In this document: piece after piece, positions 15,990-24,789 of the stretch | Numbering within the stretch: the stretch's first letter is position 1 | Layout of the letters: each line of letters begins with the position of its first letter | Source: a virus | Virus record (IMG/VR): IMGVR_UViG_3300042905_004491 | Coordinates: 1 to 39,224 of that record | DNA length: 39,224 bases | Reading direction: 5' to 3' (one strand) | Made by a program: the position numbers and the translations under genes | Notes under the pieces: generated by a model | Seen by the model: the letters and a program-made list of their open reading frames with translations, nothing else | Database searches by the model: none | What the model was told of the DNA's origin: nothing

Positions 15990-16261
15990 TAGAAGCAGAA
16001 AAATTTACAACTTACATGACCTTCAGCAGGACGATTACGTTGTTGTATTTGAACCTGTGTGAGTTCTTTGAGATGTTGATATTTCATCTCAGATTCACGC
16101 TTTTCCATTTCACGTTCTAATTGTTCAACACGAACAATTTTTTCACGCAACAATTCTTGATCGTTCAAGCTTCGTGGATTGACCACGGGATCACGAACGG
16201 TTGTGCCACAAGCCGTCAAAAGAAATAACGGCACCATAAAAATCAACTTACTTTTCATCAT
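15989..16261 (-). CDS. Small lipoprotein, possible outer spanin
   Basis: The 90-residue product has a lipoprotein signal with lipobox LTAC near residue 18, then a charged coiled coil (LLREKIVRVEQLEREMEKRE) and a C-terminal CKFFCF. It should be anchored in a membrane and face the periplasm. It overlaps the upstream single-pass membrane gene by 14 nt, an arrangement seen for spanin pairs, but neither length nor order proves that role. A structural or host-modifying role remains possible. Confidence 0.65.
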   Translation of the reverse strand: MMKSKLIFMVPLFLLTACGTTVRDPVVNPRSLNDQELLREKIVRVEQLEREMEKRESEMKYQHLKELTQVQIQQRNRPAEGHVSCKFFCF

Positions 16262-16487
16262 CTTTGTCCTCCGGTGTCATCTTACTCATGATATAAACCA
16301 AACCAATAAACTGAACAGCGCCGTAAGCCCCAGCCAAAGCCATAAGAGCCATGAAGAAGGCAACGATATAAAACTTTTGGCGTTCAGTGAAAAGATTACC
16401 ATAAAAATTTGCTGTAGTAATTGCTTCGACGGCCTGTTGCTCAAGTTGTAAATACTTGTCAACAAGCCATGCTTTGAACTTCGACAT
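16248..16487 (-). CDS. Small membrane protein, possible partner of the lipoprotein
   Basis: The start at ATG 16487 (MSKFKAWLVDKYL) is preceded by GAGGTGAAA. The product of 79 residues has an amphipathic N-terminus, then one or two membrane segments (FYIVAFFMALMALAGAYGAVQFIGLVYIM at about 40-68) and an acidic tail. It is directly upstream of and overlaps the lipoprotein gene. A holin- or inner-spanin-like role is possible. Confidence 0.6.
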   Translation of the reverse strand: MSKFKAWLVDKYLQLEQQAVEAITTANFYGNLFTERQKFYIVAFFMALMALAGAYGAVQFIGLVYIMSKMTPEDKDDEK

Positions 16488-16589
16488 TTTCACCTCATAA
16501 AAGAAGGGGCACGTGGATGTCATCCCGACATTCATTGTTGTTTAATGATAAGCCTATTACACCGCTGACGGCTACCACCCCGAAACTGA

Positions 16590-16988
16590 TTATTCGGTGA
16601 TTTCGGTTACTTCATCTTCAATCACAGGTACATCGACCTTAGCAGGATTTGCTGCTTTAGCCTTAGCAGGCTTTGCTTTCAGATCAGACAAAGCCTTAAC
16701 ATCATTTTCATCTGAAACAAGAGGCAAAGTATCAAAGCCAAGACTAGCCAACAGTTTTTTCATTTCATCGACATTGAGTAACTCATAGCCGACAACTGTA
16801 CGACCATCTTTGTGTGACTTCACAATCGCACCCATTTTTTTGAGTTTCCACAACTCAGTTGGAATGCGATACATTGCCTGATATTTCATTGTCAATTCAA
16901 TTTGACGTTTTGTAATCAAACCACCGTTCGTGAGAACCTGAAGAAGGCGCTCTTTACGAATTGGGTTACCAGATTTAATGCGAGCCAT
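16590..16988 (-). CDS. Conserved phage protein, putative winged-helix-like
   Basis: The start at ATG 16988 (MARIKSGNPIRKERLLQ) has GGAGGT upstream. The product of 132 residues has an N-terminal helical section (LLQVLTNGGLITKRQIELTM, then IPTELWKLKKMGAIVKSHKDGRTVVGYEL) resembling a winged-helix repressor fold, and an Ala/Lys/Pro-rich acidic tail. It has its own host-type promoter 35 nt upstream, consistent with early expression and a possible regulatory role. The fold call is inference. Confidence 0.6.
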   Translation of the reverse strand: MARIKSGNPIRKERLLQVLTNGGLITKRQIELTMKYQAMYRIPTELWKLKKMGAIVKSHKDGRTVVGYELLNVDEMKKLLASLGFDTLPLVSDENDVKALSDLKAKPAKAKAANPAKVDVPVIEDEVTEITE

Positions 16989-17022
16989 AATATAGACCTC
17001 CGTTTTCAACAGTAGAAATGAT

Positions 17023-17051
17023 AGTATAGCAAAGGTTGACTGAATTGTCAA
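17023..17051 (-). promoter_or_regulatory. Host sigma70-type promoter
   Basis: TTGACA (17051-17046), a 17-nt spacer and TATACT (17028-17023) precede the winged-helix-like gene. The leader would be about 28 nt and carries GGAGGT. Confidence 0.8.
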
Positions 17052-17054
17052 GCA

Positions 17055-17447
17055 TTACAATACCTCGTTTTTCCGACCTAGACCTGCCGGATTGATACCA
17101 GGAGTAACATAGACATAGTTACCCTTGTGCATCGGCGCCGTACAGGACGCAACATCTGCCACAATCTCACGGTCAGAAGATGAGAGTTTGTGGTAATCTT
17201 TCATAATGCCAGTCTTTGTCAAAGCACCTTTGTGAGTGTCTGGAAGACTTGGAATATGCTTTGTGCTACGCACCACACGACTCGGCATCAGTGGCTTGTC
17301 TTTTACTTTCTTGGGCGCAGCGGCAGGAAACCGACCACCAGAAGGCAGTGGAATCTTATTGATTGACGAAATGAAGTCTTGCTGTTCTTGCAATTGCTTC
17401 TTCGTCAACTTCTTTTTCTTCGAACTGGAATATATTCTGATCATCAT
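17055..17447 (-). CDS. Conserved phage protein of unknown function
   Basis: The 130-residue basic protein has a Lys-rich N-terminus (SSSKKKKLTKKQLQEQQDF), a segment ending HIPSLPDTHKGALTKTG, and the conserved C-terminus PMHKGNYVYVTPGINPAGLG. The last block recurs in many phage hypothetical proteins. Its ATG lies 9 nt downstream of a perfect host -10 box, so the transcript should start at or next to the start codon. No Shine-Dalgarno sequence fits. Confidence 0.65.
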   Translation of the reverse strand: MMIRIYSSSKKKKLTKKQLQEQQDFISSINKIPLPSGGRFPAAAPKKVKDKPLMPSRVVRSTKHIPSLPDTHKGALTKTGIMKDYHKLSSSDREIVADVASCTAPMHKGNYVYVTPGINPAGLGRKNEVL

Positions 17448-17456
17448 AACAATACC

Positions 17457-17485
17457 ATTATATCAAGGGTTGAGCCATCTGTCAA
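17457..17485 (-). promoter_or_regulatory. Perfect-consensus host sigma70 promoter
   Basis: TTGACA (17485-17480), 17-nt spacer, TATAAT (17462-17457). Only nine bases separate the -10 box from the ATG of the downstream gene, leaving little or no leader. Confidence 0.9.
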
Positions 17486-17838
17486 GGGATAATTTTCTCT
17501 TTTACCTTTGTGATATGTTTACATTTGTTGTGATATTTGTAACCAATGCAGGAGCAAGAAAAATGCTCATTTGACAATGTTACCAGATACTCGCCTTTTG
17601 AACCGGCGACTTTGAACTTGCGTATACTTGTTGTCGAACCGTTAAGTATTTTCAGATTGACAACACTTGCCAGATTGATAACAGATATTGGAAAGTCTTT
17701 GTTGCCAGTTTGTAAACAGAATTCGTTAGCATCTAGCCAACGATAGGGTTTGATAACGACACCTGTAAAAGTTGTCGATTTAGTAATGAACTGACAATCT
17801 ACGGTGACTGTCGAACCAACTGAAGGCAGAGTTTTCAT
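17482..17838 (-). CDS. SWIM zinc-finger-like protein
   Basis: The 118-residue product ends in a SWIM motif: FSCSCIGYKYHNKCKH, that is CxCx(n)CxH, a zinc-binding module of DNA- or protein-binding proteins. The N-terminal part (PSVGSTVTVDCQFITKST and VVIKPYRWLDANEFCLQT) resembles a small beta-barrel. It is transcribed from its own perfect host-type promoter, whose -10 box ends nine bases before the ATG. That is consistent with an early gene made from a leaderless or nearly leaderless mRNA. Confidence 0.7.
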   Translation of the reverse strand: MKTLPSVGSTVTVDCQFITKSTTFTGVVIKPYRWLDANEFCLQTGNKDFPISVINLASVVNLKILNGSTTSIRKFKVAGSKGEYLVTLSNEHFSCSCIGYKYHNKCKHITKVKEKIIP

Positions 17839-17847
17839 AGTACATAC

Positions 17848-17876
17848 ATTATACCAGAGACTCTACCCTCTGTCAA
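17848..17876 (-). promoter_or_regulatory. Perfect-consensus host sigma70 promoter
   Basis: TTGACA (17876-17871), 17-nt spacer, TATAAT (17853-17848), then nine bases to the ATG at 17838. Exact consensus at both boxes with ideal spacing is rare by chance. Confidence 0.92.
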
Positions 17877-17898
17877 GTGTGTTGTATTTTTACAACAC
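17877..17898 (-). repeat. Hairpin at end of upstream gene
   Basis: GTGTTGT and ACAACAC pair across a six-base A/T loop directly after the stop of the 17898-18140 gene and before the next promoter. It has no U-tract but could act as a transcript end or insulator. Confidence 0.4.
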
Positions 17899-18140
17899 TA
17901 ATTTGTTGCTTTTTCTGTAATAATGGCAGTTGAATTCTGTCGATCAATTGACAAATAACCATTACAGACAATATTCCAATCCTCGGAGTGTTCTTCTTTT
18001 TCACTTTGAACTGGAACGGTAATGTTTAGATGTTTGAACAAATATTCTTTCTCACCTTCGAATACACGCCACACATGATCTGAAGTACCACGACCGGGTT
18101 GACCTCTGCTTTTGTTGAAACGAATTCGGTATTTGTTCAT
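17898..18140 (-). CDS. Small phage protein of unknown function
   Basis: The 80-residue product has RIRFNKSRGQPGRGTSDHVW, then EYLFKHLNITVPVQ and a C-terminal DWNIVCNGYLSIDRQN. Its ATG overlaps the end of the upstream oxygenase gene by four bases. The opening block is shared with small phage hypothetical proteins. No functional motif is visible. Confidence 0.65.
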   Translation of the reverse strand: MNKYRIRFNKSRGQPGRGTSDHVWRVFEGEKEYLFKHLNITVPVQSEKEEHSEDWNIVCNGYLSIDRQNSTAIITEKATN

Positions 18141-18772
18141 ATGATATCGTCTGCTGGTTTCATTGCAAAATTTTGTTGTGCTTGCACAACCGTCAAATTG
18201 AAGTGTACAAACTTTATAGGTTGATTTGATGCATGTCGAGTAAATGAATGAGCAAGCCAGGAGTTTGTGAGAATCAAAAGACCGGGCTTGGGTTCAAAGT
18301 TTATCATCTGACTTGCAATGGTAGCCATTGATGTATCTTTTTCGTAAAGATCAAGTTGAACTTTACCAGGTCTTGGATCATGAAATACTACTCTTGAAGA
18401 TTTGTCTGGAACTTTTAGAAAATAAAAGCCAACGATTTGAGAGCCATATCCATGTACGTGTTGTTCCATCAATGAATGTTTATAGTGTTCTTGTGTCCAC
18501 ATTTCATTAAACATAACATCAAGATTTTGCATGTTGTAACCTTGATTGTCTAATATGTCCCAAGATGTTCGACCGACAAACTGTACAAAATCTTTAATTC
18601 TTGGATCTTCATAATAATTACCTGTCATCATCACAGGATATATGTCATCGACTTTTTTTTCTTTGTGTACTTTTGCCAGTTCTTCTTCGGAAACTTGTAT
18701 CACCGATTTCAAAAACTCTGGATGATCGGCATAATAAATTGGACAAGCAAAATGATAAGCGGCGTTAAGCAT
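18137..18772 (-). CDS. 2-oxoglutarate/Fe(II)-dependent oxygenase
   Basis: The 211-residue protein matches the 2OG-Fe(II) oxygenase family common in marine T4-type phages. Key parts are EQHVHGYGSQIVGFYFLKVP (first iron ligand), VVFHDPRPGK, and GLLILTNSWLAHSFTRHASN followed by KFVHFNLT, with the distal His of the facial triad in AHSF. Such enzymes hydroxylate proteins, nucleotides or small molecules; the substrate here is unknown. The N-terminus (NAAYHFACPIYYAD) resembles the family start. Confidence 0.8.
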   Translation of the reverse strand: MLNAAYHFACPIYYADHPEFLKSVIQVSEEELAKVHKEKKVDDIYPVMMTGNYYEDPRIKDFVQFVGRTSWDILDNQGYNMQNLDVMFNEMWTQEHYKHSLMEQHVHGYGSQIVGFYFLKVPDKSSRVVFHDPRPGKVQLDLYEKDTSMATIASQMINFEPKPGLLILTNSWLAHSFTRHASNQPIKFVHFNLTVVQAQQNFAMKPADDII

Positions 18773-18823
18773 AATGTATTGTATCTTTCTTTGTGTAAGA
18801 AGTCAAATGTGTTTTTTAAAATA

Positions 18824-20977
18824 TTAGGTAAAACTTCCACCATCAACAATGGTGCCTGTTTTGCTGTAATTACCACCAAAACCTAAATTTGTGCCTTGTG
18901 AATCGGGATCAAATCGCATATACACAGCAGGTTTGCTACCCGTTGGATTAGAACCATCGGAACCCAGATCGACTGGATTACCAAAAGCATCACGAAACTT
19001 TAGACGATTAGATTCTTGACTGAGGTCAGTGTATCCCTCAGCAAAATAATATTCACCAATTCTTCCTCTCATCAAGTGTGAGCCATTACCTATCAAAGAT
19101 GAGCCATAGAGCATATTGATGACGCCACTTGAATATTGTGTAAAAGTATTGGAAACTGGATTTCCATTTACGTAAACGTGTCGTTTAGAAGGAGATGTGT
19201 TATCAATGCTTATCAGTATGTGATGATTTGTGTTTGCGGTAACATCACCACTAGCAACCAAACAATAAAACCTTCCTCCCTGATCAAAAATCTCTAATCC
19301 ATTAGATGTGTCACGGCGAATACACACAGGACCTTCTGTAAGAACTCTATAAGCACTATTATCAACGACTCTGGTCCATATAGATGCAGTAAACCCAGTT
19401 GTATTTGCTACACCAGACAATGCACCTCTGGAAAGGTAACCGGTAGCACCATCAAAATTAGCCCAACTACCAAAAAATTCGTTGGGTCCCCTTGCGCCAG
19501 TATAAGGTCCACTATTAACAGAAAAATCTCCACCAGAACCATAATTTTTTCCAGGATTTCTACCAAACATTGGAAAATATACCAAAGGTTGCACACCAAA
19601 TGGCAAAGAACCATCAGCACCAGGATCGGCTGGTTTTGCATTTATTCCTGTACCAGTAACGAACTTGGCAAGATTAGACGGTACTGACAAATCAACATAA
19701 CTTGTATGAAAAAGTAATGATCCAAAACGTCCATTGATTAGATAACTACCAGCAATACTAGCAACTGACACATATGATGAACTGAACTGTATATTTTCAT
19801 TAGTGTAAGTGCTAAAAGTAAATAAGGAAGTTTTATCTTCACCATTGATGTAAATTTTTCTCAAGGATGTTGAGGACATATCCATTGATGCAGTAACAAT
19901 CAAATTTTTACCAGTTATAGTCAACGCACCGGCGGAAGAAGAGGCATTTAATATGTAACCTGAAGGTGAACCAGAGGAATTGAATGCGTGAATTTGAATT
20001 ATGTTTCCAGCATTTTCGTTGAAAAACACATAGAATCTATATTCTGATGCTGGACCACCTGCTGTTCCTATATAAAAAGGTGAAGCATACGTATATCCCA
20101 CATCAAGGTTTATACAAAAAGAAATCGTAAATTGTTTACCATTGGAGGCGCCGGTAAGACCACTACCAGTATTCAGGTATTGAGTAGAGCCATCCAAATC
20201 CACATAAGGTGAATTATATTGATTAGGTCCTCTGCCTGATCTTGCCACAGTTCCCGTCAAAGTAAAGTCACCACCTGTGCCTGAATTTTTTCCTGGATTT
20301 GTTGTATCGTTCAGTTTCAGATACATTATCGGATTGAGTGATTCTTGACCAGTCGCTGTTTTCAAATCCGCCGTGATAAACAAACGTCGATTAGCAGAAA
20401 CACTTAAATCACGATAAGTGTAATCAAGATAAACATGAGCAAGACGGCCATTTACCTTTTTAGTCGAATCGGTATCTGACGCAACAGTATGAACTGACTG
20501 AGTAAAATCAATTGGAGTACCATTATAAGTCGACCAAGTTACGCTTGATGTTCTATTGATATCATTGACAAACAAATAACGCTGTGCAGAGTTGTCTAGA
20601 TTTACAGAATATATTATATGATTCCAAGTTTTGTCAACCAAAACGCCAATAGCACTTGATTGCAATACCCAGTTACCAGAAGAATCCTGTGCTTGAAGGT
20701 AAATGTCTGATCCAGAATAGTTTACGTAAAATTTGTTGTTGTTAACGCTATATATCTCATACGGTCCACTACCAGCGGTTGAAACATTAATCCAAACCCA
20801 TGCACTGAACGTAAATGTTTTACCATCAGCATTACCGGTAAAGTCAGATGCTCTAGACAGATAATCATTTGTACCGTCAAAATCAATACCATCTGCAATT
20901 ATTGGAACGGCGGCAACTTGTCTAAACAATCTATATGCACCGATTGATCCAGCACCTAATGACGCTAATATTGGCAT
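18824..20977 (-). CDS. LamG-repeat tail fibre/adhesin
   Basis: The 717-residue protein has three concanavalin-A/LamG-like domains, at about 30-225, 245-465 and 485-705. Each carries the start DGTNDYLSRAS, DGSTQYLNTGS or DGATGYLSRGA and internal WVWI-, HVYVNG- and GRLAHVYLDYTY-like strands. LamG domains bind glycans, so a receptor-binding role is likely. Its first residues MPILASLGAGSIGAYRLFR resemble the start of the next fibre gene and may be a shared virion anchor. No signal peptide is present. Confidence 0.75.
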   Translation of the reverse strand: MPILASLGAGSIGAYRLFRQVAAVPIIADGIDFDGTNDYLSRASDFTGNADGKTFTFSAWVWINVSTAGSGPYEIYSVNNNKFYVNYSGSDIYLQAQDSSGNWVLQSSAIGVLVDKTWNHIIYSVNLDNSAQRYLFVNDINRTSSVTWSTYNGTPIDFTQSVHTVASDTDSTKKVNGRLAHVYLDYTYRDLSVSANRRLFITADLKTATGQESLNPIMYLKLNDTTNPGKNSGTGGDFTLTGTVARSGRGPNQYNSPYVDLDGSTQYLNTGSGLTGASNGKQFTISFCINLDVGYTYASPFYIGTAGGPASEYRFYVFFNENAGNIIQIHAFNSSGSPSGYILNASSSAGALTITGKNLIVTASMDMSSTSLRKIYINGEDKTSLFTFSTYTNENIQFSSSYVSVASIAGSYLINGRFGSLLFHTSYVDLSVPSNLAKFVTGTGINAKPADPGADGSLPFGVQPLVYFPMFGRNPGKNYGSGGDFSVNSGPYTGARGPNEFFGSWANFDGATGYLSRGALSGVANTTGFTASIWTRVVDNSAYRVLTEGPVCIRRDTSNGLEIFDQGGRFYCLVASGDVTANTNHHILISIDNTSPSKRHVYVNGNPVSNTFTQYSSGVINMLYGSSLIGNGSHLMRGRIGEYYFAEGYTDLSQESNRLKFRDAFGNPVDLGSDGSNPTGSKPAVYMRFDPDSQGTNLGFGGNYSKTGTIVDGGSFT

Positions 20978-21050
20978 TTTTTTCTTCCTAATTCTGTGAT
21001 ATTGCTCATATACTTATAATACTTGCGTTACTAAATTTTTTTATTGTATT

Positions 21051-24023
21051 TTAAAACGTAATTGAACCAGAACCAGTCCATCTATAGATTCTAAATCCAT
21101 CCGCTGTTGTCGCTTCTGGAGAACCGGTTGTTGATGCTGCTGCTGCAAAACTGTCTGCATAACGAATAACGACCACACCAGAACCACCAGCAGCACCAAG
21201 AGCAGCAGGATTACCCGGAACATTTCTTGCGCCACCACCACCACCGCCACCTAAATTAGTCGTGCCAGCAGTTGCATTGCCCCCTGGTGTTGTATATACA
21301 CCATTATTTCCCGCACCAGTTCCACCTCCACCAGTTCCACCAGTGCCGCCTCTACCATTATAACCACCATCACCAAGTCCACCGGCACCACCACCACCAG
21401 CATAGGTCACAGGTGTTCCAGTTATTGATGATGCTAGACCATTACCACCATTACCACCAGTGTAGCATGTGGGAGAATTTGAACCATTTCCACCAACAGC
21501 ACCGGCACCCCCACCACCACCAGAGCCCTGTTCACCAGGTCCCGCAAAACCTCCAGTGTTGCCCTGACCGGTTGCTGCCGCACCACCAACTGTGAAACGA
21601 TAGCCTGAACCACCACCCGAACCTCCAGCACCACCGCCACCGCCGCCAGAGGGGTCATACGCTATACCGGCTCCATTACTACCTCTACCTCCGCCTCTAG
21701 AAGAAACTGTTCCGAAAACTGAGTTAGTGCCATTCGAACCAACTGAAGCGGTACCACCAGCAGAGCCTCCAGCACCAACAGTTACATTATAGGATATACC
21801 AGAAACTATATCGATATAACCCATTCTCATTCCACCAGCACCACCACCGCCACCGCCAGTATAACCACCTATGCTGCTTCCACCACCACCGCCAGCGCCT
21901 CCGGCAACAACAAGATATTCGACAAAAGATGGCACTGTGCTGCTGACAGCACCAGAAGTGGGAAGTGCGGCAGTTGGTGGTGTAAAGTTAGCTGTGTAAC
22001 GTGCTACACCTTTGGTGATGCGTAGGTCATCGATGTAGCCGTTTAACAACCCGCCACCACCATTCAAATAACCATTAGCAGCAATTATTGGTCTTTGAGT
22101 GGCGTTTATATATACGTTTGAATCGGTGTACGTTGACCCTTCTTGTGTTCCGTTTAAAAACATTTTTGTACTAGTTCCACTTCTCGTCACAGCAACGTGA
22201 TACCAAGTAGAAGTAGATATTGTTGTGCTTCCAGTTATTTTGTCTGCCGAGTCTGTCAAGTAACGAAGTGTTTTTGCTGTTCCATCTACATATATTGTTG
22301 GATATAAACCGTTTACACCGTTTGGCCTAAAATCAATTAAATTATCAAAGTCACCACTTGATGGAAGCGCAACAAAATAAACCCACATTTCAATGGTGAA
22401 ATCACCCCTACCAAATGCGTATAAATCCGTCGTTGCCATATTCGACAACACGTAATCACCCGTACCATCAAACGCCATCGAACTACCACCGAATTTGCTG
22501 ACGCTAGTGCTAATTTTAGCATCACCCACAGTCTCCAAATCGTTCATCATTGCACTGTCAGCAATGCCAGCATTGGTGAAATTATAGAGCAAAGATGTAT
22601 TGTTTATATTAGTAAGTGGTGCAGTTGGCGGAGTAAAATTTGAGGTATATACTGCTGTTCCATTGACGTATCTAAAATCGCAAATATATCCTGGAAAATT
22701 ATAACCAGCACCGCCAGCATAACGACCAATATCGAATGTTCCATTGATACCATATGCTGCTGAATTGGTGCCGGTTTGAACAGACACACCATTAACATAA
22801 ACAGCGGTACTTGAACCATTTCTAACAAAAGCTAAATGAATCCATGAATTAATTGGCAAATTTAAATTACTTGGAGTTGATGTAAGATATCCAAATGCTG
22901 GAGAATACCAATATATGTAACCACCCGTTGCGCTAAAATTTATAGCAATCGCCGCCGCATTACCACTTCCCTGATCATGTAAATACCAATAACCCGCCGA
23001 GGTGCAGTATACCCAAGCCTCAATTGTAAGGTTTGTAGAGCCATTATTCACATAAGCGGTACTTGCTGGAGTTTGTAAATAATCTCCAGTTCCATCCATA
23101 TACACACTACCACCAATCGTATTTGCACTATACGCTGTATTAGATGTAAATTGTGAGAATTTTACCACACTTACATTACCATTTCTAGTCACCGCAAAGT
23201 TGTTTGTGCTACTATCTTTAAGGTAAGGTAAGTGACAAGTAAGAAGTGAAGTACCAGAAACAGCAGTCAATGGAGAAGAAGATGGTGTAAAACTTGCGGT
23301 GTATAATGCGGTTCCTTTTACAACACGAACATTTGAAATATATCCTGTAAACCTACAATCTGAACCATCGTTGTCTGCACCAATTGTTACAGGTACACTT
23401 GGGTCAGTAAGATTTAAGCTATTAGAAGTCGAGCCAACTAGAAAGCCATTTACAAAACCCCTCATTGTTGTGCCACTTCTAGTCATAGCAAGATGTGTCC
23501 AAGTGTTCAGTGGAATAGCCGCCACATCTATTCTAGATACCGATCCTGTTCCTGGAATTTGAGTATAAAAGATTGTCGAACCTTCATAAACAATTATGAT
23601 CCACTGTGCAGTAACACCATTATTGTGCATACCAATAATTTGGCCACCCGTTCCTCCGGGTGTGGCGGTCATATACACCCATGCTTCGACAGTAAAATCG
23701 CCGGTACCAAAAACAAATGCTGAATTAGTTGGTACTGAAAGATAAGTTGCACTACCGTCAAAGTAATTTGACCAATTGTTACCGTATGGTGAGAATGTGC
23801 CTTGAGTGGGATTGCCGTTACGAGTTACTGTAAAATTATTATTTGACGAATCTCGAAACACATTGTTATTGTCATTATTTGTGCCATTACCAGATAAAAG
23901 CAAAGTAACATATTTGAAGCTTGCGTCACCTGTAGCACCGGCAGCAGCCTCACCAAAAACAACTCTTCTAAATTGTCCTAAGCCTCTTGTCGAACCGGCA
24001 GCAAATGATGTAATTATAGGCAC
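21051..24023 (-). CDS. Large LamG-repeat fibre with glycine-rich tip domain
   Basis: The 990-residue protein has an N-terminal anchor (MPIITSFAAGSTRGLGQFRR), three LamG-like domains (about 35-255, 280-475, 500-700; each with FDGSATYLSV-, MDGTGDYLQT- or FDGTGDYVLS-type starts and TWTHLAMTRSG-like strands), and a Gly-rich C-terminal region (710-955) with many runs of Gly and GVVVIRYADSF near the end. The last residues are FRIYRWTGSGSITF. Glycine-rich tip domains occur on host-range-determining phage adhesins. It is the likely main receptor-binding fibre. Confidence 0.75.
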   Translation of the reverse strand: MPIITSFAAGSTRGLGQFRRVVFGEAAAGATGDASFKYVTLLLSGNGTNNDNNNVFRDSSNNNFTVTRNGNPTQGTFSPYGNNWSNYFDGSATYLSVPTNSAFVFGTGDFTVEAWVYMTATPGGTGGQIIGMHNNGVTAQWIIIVYEGSTIFYTQIPGTGSVSRIDVAAIPLNTWTHLAMTRSGTTMRGFVNGFLVGSTSNSLNLTDPSVPVTIGADNDGSDCRFTGYISNVRVVKGTALYTASFTPSSSPLTAVSGTSLLTCHLPYLKDSSTNNFAVTRNGNVSVVKFSQFTSNTAYSANTIGGSVYMDGTGDYLQTPASTAYVNNGSTNLTIEAWVYCTSAGYWYLHDQGSGNAAAIAINFSATGGYIYWYSPAFGYLTSTPSNLNLPINSWIHLAFVRNGSSTAVYVNGVSVQTGTNSAAYGINGTFDIGRYAGGAGYNFPGYICDFRYVNGTAVYTSNFTPPTAPLTNINNTSLLYNFTNAGIADSAMMNDLETVGDAKISTSVSKFGGSSMAFDGTGDYVLSNMATTDLYAFGRGDFTIEMWVYFVALPSSGDFDNLIDFRPNGVNGLYPTIYVDGTAKTLRYLTDSADKITGSTTISTSTWYHVAVTRSGTSTKMFLNGTQEGSTYTDSNVYINATQRPIIAANGYLNGGGGLLNGYIDDLRITKGVARYTANFTPPTAALPTSGAVSSTVPSFVEYLVVAGGAGGGGGSSIGGYTGGGGGGAGGMRMGYIDIVSGISYNVTVGAGGSAGGTASVGSNGTNSVFGTVSSRGGGRGSNGAGIAYDPSGGGGGGAGGSGGGSGYRFTVGGAAATGQGNTGGFAGPGEQGSGGGGGAGAVGGNGSNSPTCYTGGNGGNGLASSITGTPVTYAGGGGAGGLGDGGYNGRGGTGGTGGGGTGAGNNGVYTTPGGNATAGTTNLGGGGGGGARNVPGNPAALGAAGGSGVVVIRYADSFAAAASTTGSPEATTADGFRIYRWTGSGSITF

Positions 24024-24029
24024 AAAATT

Positions 24030-24572
24030 TTATCCCAAACCAAATACAGTATTTGCAGAAATTACAGTGTATGTGTTTGCTGCGGTCTTGAATACTGAGT
24101 AACTAAACAAATTAATTTCAGCACTTGAAATTGACACATTTGCTGGTCGTGTATTTCCAGCATAATATAATGTTTGTCTAACACCATCAATCGAAAGATT
24201 TGCTTCATGACGCACAGTGCCGTGCTTGACAGCAATTGCTACCGAAGTGGTTTCACCTATTGTTGTCACTGAATCAAAAGTGTTCTGTGTATTCGCACGA
24301 AGATTAAATGTCACATTTGCAGTTGTGTTCGCATTGAAGAAAAACACGGTGCTATTGACAACATCAATGTTGACATTACCCCCAACCGAAATTGAATTAA
24401 TGTTTGCTTCTTCCAAAACTCTAGTAAGAGAGATGTTTAAGTTTGAAGCCAGTTTTGGGGAAGTGACGGACTGATCACCAAGGTCTACCGTTACGATAGT
24501 GCCGTTGGCTATTCCAATGTTTGTGATAGCATTTGCACCAATGCTATCAACAGTAATTTTGTCTAAAGGCAT
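24030..24572 (-). CDS. Phage structural/fibre-associated protein
   Basis: The 180-residue product opens PLDKITVDSIGANAITNIGI and has Asn/Thr/Val-rich beta strands (VNIDVVNSTVFFFNANTTAN, HEANLSIDGVRQTLYYA). The opening is that of short tail-fibre or head-decoration proteins that share a beta-repeat N-terminus in marine phages. It ends six bases before the adjacent fibre start, consistent with co-assembly. A perfect T4 late box lies just upstream. Confidence 0.65.
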   Translation of the reverse strand: MPLDKITVDSIGANAITNIGIANGTIVTVDLGDQSVTSPKLASNLNISLTRVLEEANINSISVGGNVNIDVVNSTVFFFNANTTANVTFNLRANTQNTFDSVTTIGETTSVAIAVKHGTVRHEANLSIDGVRQTLYYAGNTRPANVSISSAEINLFSYSVFKTAANTYTVISANTVFGLG

Positions 24573-24590
24573 AGTAGTCTCCTATTCGCT

Positions 24591-24598
24591 TATTTATA
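24591..24598 (-). promoter_or_regulatory. T4-type late promoter TATAAATA
   Basis: An exact TATAAATA (minus strand) lies 18 nt before the ATG of the 24030-24572 gene, with AGGAG between. This is the -10 box recognised by the gp55/gp33/clamp late system of T4-type phages and would drive the fibre operon 24572 to 18824. Confidence 0.8.
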
Positions 24599-24615
24599 CG
24601 AACAGAAGACTTGAC

Positions 24616-24789
24616 TTATCCTTTGAGTAGTTGCTGTCCTTCAGTACGCAGGTCTTCTTCAAATTCCTGCATATTCAGTCGTGCTAGTTCTGAACGCAGA
24701 CTTTCCAATTGAACTTTGTCAACATTGGTTTCAGCAATCTTATCTTCAAGTTCACGTATGCGTTTTCTGATTTGTTCTTTATAAGACAT
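24616..24789 (-). CDS. Small coiled-coil protein, 57 aa
   Basis: The start at ATG 24789 (MSYKEQIRKRIRELEDKIAE) is preferred; it has AGGA upstream and overlaps the previous stop. An in-frame ATG 14 codons upstream lies inside the neighbouring gene. The product is almost wholly helical with heptad-like Leu/Ile spacing. Function unknown. Confidence 0.6.
   Translation of the reverse strand: MSYKEQIRKRIRELEDKIAETNVDKVQLESLRSELARLNMQEFEEDLRTEGQQLLKG

Noticed and set aside
21272-21595. Plus-strand ORF rich in His, Gln and Pro opposite the fibre tip
   Set aside because: It is the antisense shadow of the glycine-rich repeat region.
21272-21660. CRISPR-like or tandem DNA repeats in the GGT/ACC-rich region
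   Set aside because: The repetition follows codons for glycine in the fibre tip and has no spacer-repeat regularity.
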